Positions 1 through 7,607 of a DNA stretch of 64,000 bases are shown here, piece after piece (the stretch's first letter is position 1; each line of letters opens with the position of its first letter). The stretch is taken from assembly GCA_045110675.1 (NCBI GenBank), contig JBGCGJ010000042.1, positions 1 to 64,000 on the forward strand. The letters run 5' to 3'. The notes beneath the pieces were generated by a model. That model made no database searches and was not told the origin of the DNA. It saw only the letters and a program-made list of their open reading frames with translations. Source of the DNA: JBALVT01 sp045110675. GTDB taxonomy: Bacteria; Pseudomonadota; Gammaproteobacteria; Pseudomonadales; Halieaceae. The position numbers were made by a program, and so were the translations under genes.

Positions 1-1176
1 GAGTTTTTGCCGGCGATGGATTACTTCGATATCGAAAAAACCATTAAAGAAAGAGTGAATAAAAAACTTCCCGAGGTGAAGATCACCATGGGAAGAGCGG
101 CTATTTTAACCCAGGCGCACAACGGCCGTGCCCCGTGTCACTACTGCGGCCCCTGTCACCGCGGCTGCTCTTCGGGCAGCTATTTCAGCTCGCAGAGTTC
201 AACGTTGCCGGCGGCTCGTGCTACAGGGAATTTGACTTTGCTGCCCAATCAGGTGGTTGAACGCCTGGAACACGATGAGACGGGAAAACGTATTACTTCG
301 GTTAAAGCGATTGATACCCAAACCGGAGAGCGGCGAGAGTACACCGCCAAAATCTTCTTCCTGTGCGCTTCAACCATGGCTTCTGCGCAGATTATGCTGC
401 ATTCAGCCAGTCCCATGCATCCTAACGGCCTGAGCAATAAGAGTGGGGCCCTGGGTCGCTATGTCATGGACCATATGATGCACGGCCATATGGGTATGAT
501 GGTCGATAATATCGATGGCTATTACCAGGGTAATCGCCCCAACGGTTTGTATATCCCACGTTTTCGCAATGTGGGTGGCCAGGATGAGGACGCTGACTTT
601 GTGCGCGGCTACGGGTATCAGGCCCATGCTGTTCGGCCAGATTGGCAGACCTCCTTCAACACCAAAGGTTTCGGCGCGCAGTATAAGGAATCCTTGCGCA
701 AACCCGGTTCTTTCTGGATATGGGTGCTGGGCGGTTTTATTGAGTGTCTCCCCGATGAAAGCAATCGTATGTATTTGCACGAGAGCAAGAAGGATCGCTT
801 TGGCATCCCACAACTGGTAACCGAGTTCAGCTGGGGGGAGAATGAACTGCGCCTTGCCAGGGATTCAGCCAAGCAGGCCGGCAAGATATTCCGAGCTGCC
901 GGTGCGGTTCTCTATCAAGAATCCGATATCGAATCGATCAGTGCCGGTGGAGATGGAATTCACGAGATGGGAACAGCGCGAATGGGTGATGACCCCAACG
1001 AATCAGTGCTCAACAAGTACAATCAAGCCCACGAGTTGGAAAACCTATTTGTCACAGATGGTTCGTTTATGACCTCAGCATCTTGTGTTAATCCTTCGCT
1101 CACCTATATGGCGTTCACCGCTCGCGCCTGCGATTACGCAGTCGCGCAACTCAAAGGCGGGCAATTGGCAGGTTAA
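1..1176 (+). CDS. GMC-family sugar dehydrogenase, C-terminal part (5' end outside window)
   Basis: The reading frame is open from base 1, so the N-terminal FAD-binding region lies upstream of the window. The C-terminal GMC substrate domain is clear: HEMGTARMG followed by DGSFMTSASCVNPSLTYMA, which carries the family's catalytic His and Asn. Such proteins oxidise sugars or sugar acids with FAD; close types are gluconate 2-dehydrogenase and glucoside 3-dehydrogenase large subunits. A cysteine cluster, CHYCGPCHRGC (C-x2-C-x2-C-x3-C, bases 136-168), suggests an iron-sulfur centre like that of bacterial FAD-glucose dehydrogenases; that is inference. The stop is 2 bases before the start of the next gene, a sugar isomerase/epimerase, so the two are probably one operon for a keto-sugar route. 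The exact substrate is unknown. Confidence 0.9.
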   Translation, partial: EFLPAMDYFDIEKTIKERVNKKLPEVKITMGRAAILTQAHNGRAPCHYCGPCHRGCSSGSYFSSQSSTLPAARATGNLTLLPNQVVERLEHDETGKRITSVKAIDTQTGERREYTAKIFFLCASTMASAQIMLHSASPMHPNGLSNKSGALGRYVMDHMMHGHMGMMVDNIDGYYQGNRPNGLYIPRFRNVGGQDEDADFVRGYGYQAHAVRPDWQTSFNTKGFGAQYKESLRKPGSFWIWVLGGFIECLPDESNRMYLHESKKDRFGIPQLVTEFSWGENELRLARDSAKQAGKIFRAAGAVLYQESDIESISAGGDGIHEMGTARMGDDPNESVLNKYNQAHELENLFVTDGSFMTSASCVNPSLTYMAFTARACDYAVAQLKGGQLAG

Positions 1177-1178
1177 TC

Positions 1179-2042
1179 ATGAAAGTCAAAATAGGAATGA
1201 ACATGCTGTTGTGGGGTGCCGAAACGAAGGTCTCTCATATTCCAGTTTTCGAAAATATTGCCAGCGCAGGTTTTGATGGCGTTGAAATTTCCGTGGTAGG
1301 CCAGGATAAATCCGATTTGCAAATAATGCGCAGTGCCGTGGCCGACCTTGGTATGTCCCTCACTGCTAGCACCTTTGTCCCGCCTGAAGCGAATCCGATT
1401 GCCGCGGATCCGTCTGTGCGTGCACTTTCTGTAGACTATCTGAAGGCAAGGATTGACGAAACTGCCCTTCTTGGCAGTGAAATTTTGGTGGGGGGCGTTT
1501 ATCAAGCGCACAAGTATTTTAGCGGCCGAGGCCCCACCGACCAGGAGTGGGAATGGAGTAGGCAATATCTCCGTGAGGCCGGAGAGTACGCTCGCAGCTG
1601 CGGTGTAAAGCTGGGGCTGGAGTTTCTGAATCGTTTCGAGGTGTACCTGATCAATACCGCGGCTGATGCGGCTAGAATGTGTAGAGATGTCGGTCTGGAA
1701 AATGTGGGTGTTTTGTACGATACCCACCACGCAAATATTGAAGACCCCAATCCTGCAATCGCATTGCCCAGCTGTAGCGATCATTTGATGCATATCCATC
1801 TGAGTGAAAGCCACCGGGGTACCCTGGGTAGCGGTCAGGTGAAGTGGGAGGAAACCTTCGCAACGTTGAAGTTTCTGGAATACGAAGGCTGGCTGACCAT
1901 CGAAGCCTTCGGTACTTCAGATGAGGCCATTGTCGGGGCCGCCAATCTTTGGCGCGATGCGTTTGATTCCCCGGATCAACTCTACACCGATGGAATCCAG
2001 TTTATTCGTGACGGGCTTGCGCACTCAGGCCTGCCACTCTAA
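1179..2042 (+). CDS. Sugar isomerase/epimerase, xylose-isomerase-like TIM barrel
   Basis: This 287-residue protein has the AP-endonuclease-2/xylose-isomerase-like barrel. Metal-site residues expected for the ketose 3-epimerase and hydroxypyruvate-isomerase group are visible: Glu in GLEFLNRFE, Asp in VLYDTHHANIED, His in MHIHLSES and Glu in LTIEAFG near the C-terminus. The family moves carbonyl groups or epimerises ketoses at C3 with a divalent metal in the cytoplasm. It starts with ATG 2 bases after the GMC dehydrogenase, and such pairs occur in sugar 3-keto pathways. The fold and metal site are firm; the substrate cannot be read from the sequence. Its TAA stop overlaps the stop of the convergent Lrp-type regulator by 3 bases. 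Confidence 0.85.
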   Translation: MKVKIGMNMLLWGAETKVSHIPVFENIASAGFDGVEISVVGQDKSDLQIMRSAVADLGMSLTASTFVPPEANPIAADPSVRALSVDYLKARIDETALLGSEILVGGVYQAHKYFSGRGPTDQEWEWSRQYLREAGEYARSCGVKLGLEFLNRFEVYLINTAADAARMCRDVGLENVGVLYDTHHANIEDPNPAIALPSCSDHLMHIHLSESHRGTLGSGQVKWEETFATLKFLEYEGWLTIEAFGTSDEAIVGAANLWRDAFDSPDQLYTDGIQFIRDGLAHSGLPL

Positions 2043-2485
2043 ATCGGTAGCTCCGTCGTATATTTAATCTCTTCCATGACAAAGCCGGCAGTGACGTCGA
2101 ATAGGTCAGCTTTAATCAGCTCCTTGTAAAGCCGATCGTAGTCAGGCATGTCTTTGACGATGGCCTTGAGGAGATAATCTGCCTCTCCCCCCATCCGATA
2201 GACTTCGAGGATGCCGGGGATACTCTCGACTACGGACTTAAATTTGTTCGCCCACTTTTCATTATGCTGATTGGTCTTCACTGAGATGAACACTTTAAGG
2301 GCTAAATCAAGTGCGGCAGAATTCAATAAAGTGACTCTTCCCTGGATAATGTCCGCCTGTTCCAGTTTTTGAATTCGGCGCCAGCAGGCAGACTTCGAAA
2401 TGCCTGCAATCTGGGCCAGATCGCCAACAGAAAGTGCGGCATCCGACTGCAGGTGGGAAAGTAGAATTTTGTCCAGTTTTTCCAT
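2039..2485 (-). CDS. Lrp/AsnC family transcriptional regulator
   Basis: The 148-residue protein has the usual Lrp/AsnC plan and length. An N-terminal winged helix-turn-helix (about residues 1-60, with DLAQIAGISKSACWRRIQKLE as the recognition segment) is followed by the RAM ligand-binding domain (GGEADYLLKAIVKD, about residues 65-145). Members bind DNA as octamers or dimers and respond to amino acids. It is transcribed away from the desulfurase-like gene at 2660, so the 174-bp gap between them probably holds promoters for both. Control of the desulfurase/TauE pair by this regulator is plausible because of a shared amino-acid and sulfur theme, but it is inference. Confidence 0.9.
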   Translation of the reverse strand: MEKLDKILLSHLQSDAALSVGDLAQIAGISKSACWRRIQKLEQADIIQGRVTLLNSAALDLALKVFISVKTNQHNEKWANKFKSVVESIPGILEVYRMGGEADYLLKAIVKDMPDYDRLYKELIKADLFDVTAGFVMEEIKYTTELPI

Positions 2486-2595
2486 TTTTGCTACCGCGAA
2501 GAATTCGGTTGATTTAAGTTATTCGAGTTAATATTTCGATTCATATTACTAAAACGGAACGTTGTTTCAATAATACCCTGTTTAGAGTCACGATT

Positions 2596-2612
2596 GGAGA
2601 CAATGTTTCTCC
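2596..2612. promoter_or_regulatory. Short inverted repeat between the Lrp-type gene and the desulfurase operon
   Basis: GGAGA and TCTCC flank a 7-base centre, 48 bases upstream of the chosen start of the class V aminotransferase gene. It could be an operator half-site pair, for example for the divergent Lrp-type regulator. It is short, and chance occurrence is quite possible. Confidence 0.2.
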
Positions 2613-2659
2613 GAATCAGCGCTATCATTTGGCAATGACTCAAATTGGATCGAGCCCAG

Positions 2660-4363
2660 ATGACCGAACTCATTGAACAAATACGTGATTCAGTGATCGG
2701 TGATAAGCGCAGTATCCAAACGCCCTTTGGTGATAAGCCTCTCGTTTATGCCGATTACACTGCAAGCGGTCGCAGTCTGAGTTTCATCGAAGAATATATC
2801 TGCCAGCAGGTTTTACCTTTCTACGCAAATACCCACTCGGAAACCTCTTTCACCGGAGCTCAAACGACGGCACTGCGAGAGGAGGCCCGCGCGCAAATTC
2901 GGTCTTCGGTAAATGGCGGCGATAAAGATCAGGTGATTTTCTGCGGATCTGGCGCAACAGCTGCCATTAATAAGTTAATTGACATCCTCAACTTGCGCTT
3001 GCCCGCGGATTTATCCACACGACATGGCTTGTTGGAAAGCATACCCATTGGCGAGCGCCCCGTGGTATTTGTCGGCCCCTATGAGCACCATTCGAACGAG
3101 CTTACATGGCGTGAAAGTATTGCCGATGTCATCTCTATACCGCTTACCCACTGTGGAAGAATTGACATCGAAATTCTGGGTCAGCAGCTACAAGCCTACT
3201 CTCACCGCCCGTTTCTCATAGGGAGTTTTTCCGCCGCCTCGAATGTCACTGGTATAAAAAGCGATGTGGTAGCGGTGAGCGCTGTGCTGAAAAAGCACGG
3301 CGCTTTGGTGTTCTGGGATTATGCAGCCGCTGCGCCGTATGTGTCGATTGATATGAATGGAGCGACTCCTTTCGATGCGGTATTTATTTCGCCGCACAAG
3401 TTTATAGGAGGTCCGGGGACTCCTGGTGTGTTGGTTGCCAAGCGGTCGATTTTCAAAAACAGTGTGCCGGCCACAGTGGGCGGAGGCACAGTTCGCTATG
3501 TGACACCTCACGATCACACTTACATTGAAGACTGCGAACGCCGGGAAGAGGGTGGAACGCCTGGCATAGTCGAGTCGATTCGCGCGGGGCTGGTTTTTAA
3601 ACTGCAGAGCGAGGTAGGGACTGCGGAAATTGAGCGACGCGAGGCGAGCTTTATTCAGCGCGCCGTCGCAAGGTTCAGGCAGTGCCGTAACTTGAGAATT
3701 ATGGGCAACCCCGATGCCGATCGAATATCGATTATGTCGCTGCGCTTTGTTCATGGCGACAAGGACCTGCATTACGGTTTTATTGTTTCACTACTCAACG
3801 ATCTATTCGGTATACAAGTTCGCGGTGGTTGCTCCTGTGCTGGCCCCTACGGTCATAGCCTGCTGGCAATGGACATGGAGTACAGTCGCGCAGTTGAAGC
3901 ACAAGTTGCCCTTGGCGCGGCTGTGTTACGACCCGGTTGGGTGAGGCTAAATTTTAACTATTTTGTCGCCGAAGACGAATTTGAATACTTGCTGAGGGCC
4001 ATAGAGTTGGTGGCCGCACACGGGTGGCGAATGCTGCCTTACTACTCATTCGATGAGGAATCGGCTGTGTGGAAATTTCAGGGTGTGTCAAATGAAATGG
4101 TCAGCAGTCTCAACAATTTCAGTTTTACAGATAGATGTTATCAGAAGTCTTCGCTGTTCTTCGAAGTAGAGAGCCTGAATGGTAAATGCGAGCAGGCCGA
4201 ACGAGAGTTACTCAAGGAGCATCGCATTGGAGAGTTTTCGACGTTGTGCCTGAGTGAAGATTGCGAACGTTTGCGATGGTTTTTGTTACCTCAGGAAGCT
4301 CGGGAGATGCTTTCAGCTTCACTTTCGCCATCGTCGGATCGATGCTTTGCGAGTGCATCCTAG
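2660..4363 (+). CDS. Class V aminotransferase, cysteine desulfurase/desulfinase-like
   Basis: A PLP enzyme of the SufS/NifS/CsdA group, 567 residues from the ATG at 2660 (an in-frame TTG at 2645 is less likely). The PLP lysine is K247 in SPHKFIGGPGTPG. The mobile loop with the sulfur-accepting cysteine is present as RGGCSCAGPYGH (C391 and C393). The catalytic part ends near residue 450, and about 115 extra C-terminal residues of unknown role make it longer than SufS (about 406 residues). The next gene begins on the base after the stop and encodes a TauE/SafE-type exporter. This suggests that the enzyme releases sulfite (cysteine sulfinate desulfinase) or another small sulfur compound that is then exported. 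The class is certain; the substrate is inference. Confidence 0.85.
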   Translation: MTELIEQIRDSVIGDKRSIQTPFGDKPLVYADYTASGRSLSFIEEYICQQVLPFYANTHSETSFTGAQTTALREEARAQIRSSVNGGDKDQVIFCGSGATAAINKLIDILNLRLPADLSTRHGLLESIPIGERPVVFVGPYEHHSNELTWRESIADVISIPLTHCGRIDIEILGQQLQAYSHRPFLIGSFSAASNVTGIKSDVVAVSAVLKKHGALVFWDYAAAAPYVSIDMNGATPFDAVFISPHKFIGGPGTPGVLVAKRSIFKNSVPATVGGGTVRYVTPHDHTYIEDCERREEGGTPGIVESIRAGLVFKLQSEVGTAEIERREASFIQRAVARFRQCRNLRIMGNPDADRISIMSLRFVHGDKDLHYGFIVSLLNDLFGIQVRGGCSCAGPYGHSLLAMDMEYSRAVEAQVALGAAVLRPGWVRLNFNYFVAEDEFEYLLRAIELVAAHGWRMLPYYSFDEESAVWKFQGVSNEMVSSLNNFSFTDRCYQKSSLFFEVESLNGKCEQAERELLKEHRIGEFSTLCLSEDCERLRWFLLPQEAREMLSASLSPSSDRCFASAS

Positions 4364-5134
4364 ATGGAGTTGATTGCACTGGGTTTTCTTATCGGTTTAG
4401 CCCTAGCTCTAACCGGTGCCGGTGGATCAATCGTCGCGGTTCCTCTACTCATGTATGTTCTGGATTTGCGCCCGCAAGATGCTATGGGGATTAGTTTAGG
4501 TGCTGTCAGTGCAGCGGCGATGGTCGGGGTATTGCTGCGGCGTAGGCGAGGGCACCCTCCAATCTGGAATGCGGTTCTAGCGCTGGCTGTCACAGGAATG
4601 TTTGCCGCACCTTTAGGGCGTTGGATATCCCACCAAATTGATGAGCGAGTTATCGTAGTGCTATTTTCCCTCCTGGCTGTATATTTGGCTAAGAAAATGT
4701 GGTCGGCGGAACCTCAGCAGTCCAATCCAAGCCGCGGTAACACTGATATCGAATTGCTCGAGATTCCCTCCGAACGCGTCACTTTCTTCGGCGCTGGCAT
4801 CGGCTTGGGTTTGCTATCCGGGTTGTTTGGTGTCGGCGGTGGATTTTTAATCGTGCCTTTCCTGAATCTGTATGCCCGAATGAATATCGAAAAAGCGATT
4901 AGTACGTCTTTGCTGGTTATTGCTTTGATTGGTAGCTCTGGTTATCTCTACCATGTTGTCACATCACCTGCCCATGACAACCGAGCACTCAGCGTGATTG
5001 GCCTAGGAAGCATAGTGGGCATTCTGGTGGGCACACAATTGAGTGCTCAGCTGTCTGGAAAAGGGATTCAAAAGCTTTTTTCTGGCTTTGTGGTGCTTAT
5101 GATGTCCTATGTTCTTTTCAGAACACTCGCCTAG
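4364..5134 (+). CDS. TauE/SafE family sulfite/organosulfur exporter
   Basis: A 256-residue inner-membrane protein with two related halves, each starting with a glycine-rich membrane motif: ALTGAGGSIVAVPLL near residue 15 and GLLSGLFGVGGGFLIVPFL near residue 150. This duplicated pattern defines the TauE/SafE (DUF81) family, whose members export sulfite, sulfoacetate or related anions. About eight hydrophobic segments are present. Its ATG follows the TAG of the desulfurase-like gene directly, so translation of the two is coupled. The family call is secure. Sulfite as cargo is inferred from the partner. Confidence 0.9.
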   Translation: MELIALGFLIGLALALTGAGGSIVAVPLLMYVLDLRPQDAMGISLGAVSAAAMVGVLLRRRRGHPPIWNAVLALAVTGMFAAPLGRWISHQIDERVIVVLFSLLAVYLAKKMWSAEPQQSNPSRGNTDIELLEIPSERVTFFGAGIGLGLLSGLFGVGGGFLIVPFLNLYARMNIEKAISTSLLVIALIGSSGYLYHVVTSPAHDNRALSVIGLGSIVGILVGTQLSAQLSGKGIQKLFSGFVVLMMSYVLFRTLA

Positions 5135-5275
5135 ATCCCGTTTTTTTGATGCTCTCTCGATGGTTTCCTGGTGCGGAATTCTTGTACCAAAACTGAGCAT
5201 GCACGATCAATTCGATGGTATTGTATGGCCGACATAAACTAGCATTCTCATTGCTATGTATAGATGGAGCCAGAC

Positions 5276-6481
5276 ATGTCGCTTTTCCTTCGGAAAGTCA
5301 AAAAATACCTTTATATAAAATTGATGTCATTCGCAGTTTCTTTTCAAGGTGGTGCGAGGCATTTTGCATTTTCCGGTAGTGGAAGTTCGGCTCAACTGTG
5401 TAATCACATTGCTCGGATGGGCTTTAAAAAAGTTTTGGTGGTAACTGATAAGCCTCTCAGGGAACTTGGTGTCGTTGATCGCGCCGTTGCTGCGCTTTCT
5501 GCAGCGGGGGTCGATATTGCCTATTATGACGGTGTGTTACCGGATCCAACTTTCGCTCAGGTAGCCGATGGAGCCGCAATACTGGCCCAGCACGGTAGTG
5601 AAGCGGTTTTCGCTATCGGTGGTGGTTCTTCTATGGATGCCGCGAAAATTATTGCGGCCAGCGCCAATAGTGACCAGTCACCCAGGGAGTGGGTGGGTTT
5701 TGGGAAAGTGCAGCATGAGGTTCTTCCTCTATTTGCGATTCCCACGACCTCGGGTACCGGTTCCGAGGCGACTATGGGCGCCGTCATTTCCGACAGTGAA
5801 ACCCATGCAAAATCCATCATTTCCGCTGCGACTTTGCTGCCTGTGGCGACGGCGCTGGATTCGGACTTGATCGCAGGTCTGCCTCCCCACATAACCGCAG
5901 CAACCGGAATGGACGCTTTGACACATGGTATTGAGGCTTACATCGGTATATGGGAGAGAGGCACTCGATCCGAGGATTCCCGGGCCGCGGTGAAGCTTAT
6001 TTTCGAAAATCTCGCCGCGGCCTATCACGATGGCAGTAATCTCTCCGCTCGCGAAGGTATGGCGGTCGGATCTTATTATGCGGGTATGGCAATCAACCAG
6101 GTTAACGTGGGCAACGTCCATGCTATCGCCCATCAGTTGGGTGGTAAGTATGGAATTCCGCACGGTCTGGCAAATGCCATGGTTCTTCCACATGTTTTGG
6201 ATTTCTGTCGAGTGGAAGCGCAGCAGCGTTTGGCGGAACTCGCATTGTTGATCGGCGTGGGTTCGCAAAATGAAACTCAGGAGCAGCAAGCCGACAAGTT
6301 TATTCAGGCGGTTCGCGATCTTCGTTCCGAAGTGGGAATTCCCGATAGCTCGGAGAAAATTCGCCAACAGGACTACGAAGACCTTTGCACGGCAGCTATT
6401 GCCGAGGGAGATGGTTACCCAGCGCCGCGTTTGCTGGAACGCGATGCCACCATTGCGATTCTGACGGCGATTACCGCCTAG
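5276..6481 (+). CDS. Iron-containing alcohol dehydrogenase
   Basis: A 401-residue group III (Fe-ADH) enzyme. Visible motifs are the NAD-binding GGGSSMDAAK, the signature TTSGTGSEAT, and the metal ligands His in DALTHGIEAY and both His in IAHQLGGKYGIPHG. It would oxidise or reduce a short-chain alcohol, aldehyde or ketone with NAD(P) in the cytoplasm. The start at 5276 is chosen because GGAG lies 6 bases upstream; ATG 5264 has no such site, and the family's conserved start is nearer ATG 5324. It is followed by a LacI-family gene on the same strand, which may control it. The substrate is unknown. Confidence 0.88.
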   Translation: MSLFLRKVKKYLYIKLMSFAVSFQGGARHFAFSGSGSSAQLCNHIARMGFKKVLVVTDKPLRELGVVDRAVAALSAAGVDIAYYDGVLPDPTFAQVADGAAILAQHGSEAVFAIGGGSSMDAAKIIAASANSDQSPREWVGFGKVQHEVLPLFAIPTTSGTGSEATMGAVISDSETHAKSIISAATLLPVATALDSDLIAGLPPHITAATGMDALTHGIEAYIGIWERGTRSEDSRAAVKLIFENLAAAYHDGSNLSAREGMAVGSYYAGMAINQVNVGNVHAIAHQLGGKYGIPHGLANAMVLPHVLDFCRVEAQQRLAELALLIGVGSQNETQEQQADKFIQAVRDLRSEVGIPDSSEKIRQQDYEDLCTAAIAEGDGYPAPRLLERDATIAILTAITA

Positions 6482-6553
6482 TCATTTCCTAGATGTTGCC
6501 AGTGTGTGATCGTTGGACTCCGACATCCATTGTTACGGGTGGAAGGTATTTTT

Positions 6554-7573
6554 ATGGGAGTATCCGTGGTTTCGATTAAAGATGTCGCTAAAGCGGCGGG
6601 GGTCTCAACCGCGACAGTTTCCCGGGCACTGGCAGATCCCGATAAAGTGCAGAGCAAAACCCGCGATAAAGTGTTGGAAGCAGTGCATAAAACAGGCTAT
6701 GTAACCAATAGCTTGGCCCGGAGTTTTCGCACTAAACGAACGAGAACGGTTGTGGTTCTTGTTCCGGATATTACCAATAGTTTTTTTGCCAACATCATTC
6801 AAGGTATCGAAGAGGTTGCTCGCAGCAATAATTACAGAATTTTGCTTGGAGACATGCAAAACGACCCGGCAAACGCGCTTGCCTATGGAGAGCTTTGTGC
6901 CCAGCGTCAGGCAGATGGATTGATATCATTGTGTCGAACTATCCCTTTTGAATACTCGAAAAGTCGAAAAACGGTAGATCCTAAATGGCCTCCACTGGTT
7001 ATGGCTTGCGAATACGACGATGTTATTGCCGTACCCGGTGTCGGCATTGACAACGAGGCTGCCGCTTTGGATGGGGTCCGGTATTTGGCAAAACAGGGGC
7101 ACAGAAGGATTGCGTTTATCAATGGACCGGCAGATTCCCCGCTTTGCAGAGATCGACTAAAGGGCTACAGAAAAGGGATGGCTGAGTTGGGGCGGCGTGC
7201 TGTGGCAGATCTAATTTTCCACGGCGATTTTACCCTGGATTCCGGTGCTCAGGTGGCTAGACAAATGTGTTCTGGAAAAATATTGCCGACCGCCTTGTTT
7301 GCGGCCAACGATGCGATGGCGATCGGTGCACTGCAGGTCATCAAGCGCGGCGGAGTGTCTGTTCCCAAAGATATCTCTATTGTGGGATTCGACGATGTAA
7401 AATTCTCGGCCTACTGTGATCCGCCACTCACTACCATCCGGCAGCCGCGGCGAGAGATCGGTGCACTGAGTATGCAGATGATGCTGGATCAGCTCGAGGG
7501 TGAAGCGGCTAGAGGAAAACGTATACAGCTTCCTTATGAACTGATTGTGCGGGACTCGGTCGCTACAATCTAA
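6554..7573 (+). CDS. LacI-family transcriptional regulator
   Basis: A 339-residue repressor with the classic plan. The LacI helix-turn-helix is at the N-terminus (SIKDVAKAAGVSTATVSRAL), then the hinge and YVTNSLARSFRTKRT, then a periplasmic-binding-like sugar domain (VVVLVPDITNSFFANI to the C-terminal IVGFDDVKFSAYCDPPLTTIRQP). The start at 6554 has GGAAGG 7 bases upstream. It lies between an alcohol dehydrogenase on the same strand and the zwf-pgl-edd operon, which it faces convergently. A sugar or sugar-acid effector such as gluconate is likely, and either neighbour could be its target. It is 34 bases from the 3' end of edd. Confidence 0.92.
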   Translation: MGVSVVSIKDVAKAAGVSTATVSRALADPDKVQSKTRDKVLEAVHKTGYVTNSLARSFRTKRTRTVVVLVPDITNSFFANIIQGIEEVARSNNYRILLGDMQNDPANALAYGELCAQRQADGLISLCRTIPFEYSKSRKTVDPKWPPLVMACEYDDVIAVPGVGIDNEAAALDGVRYLAKQGHRRIAFINGPADSPLCRDRLKGYRKGMAELGRRAVADLIFHGDFTLDSGAQVARQMCSGKILPTALFAANDAMAIGALQVIKRGGVSVPKDISIVGFDDVKFSAYCDPPLTTIRQPRREIGALSMQMMLDQLEGEAARGKRIQLPYELIVRDSVATI

Positions 7574-7607
7574 ACGTTTATATGCGGGTGATCATGAGAG
7601 CCCGATG

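Noticed and set aside
3188..3772. A 194-codon minus-strand frame within the desulfurase-like gene
   Set aside because: It is antisense to strongly conserved PLP-enzyme coding sequence and has no recognisable domain.
5135..5165. Terminator after the TauE gene, from a run of T
   Set aside because: The T-run is present but there is no stem before it.
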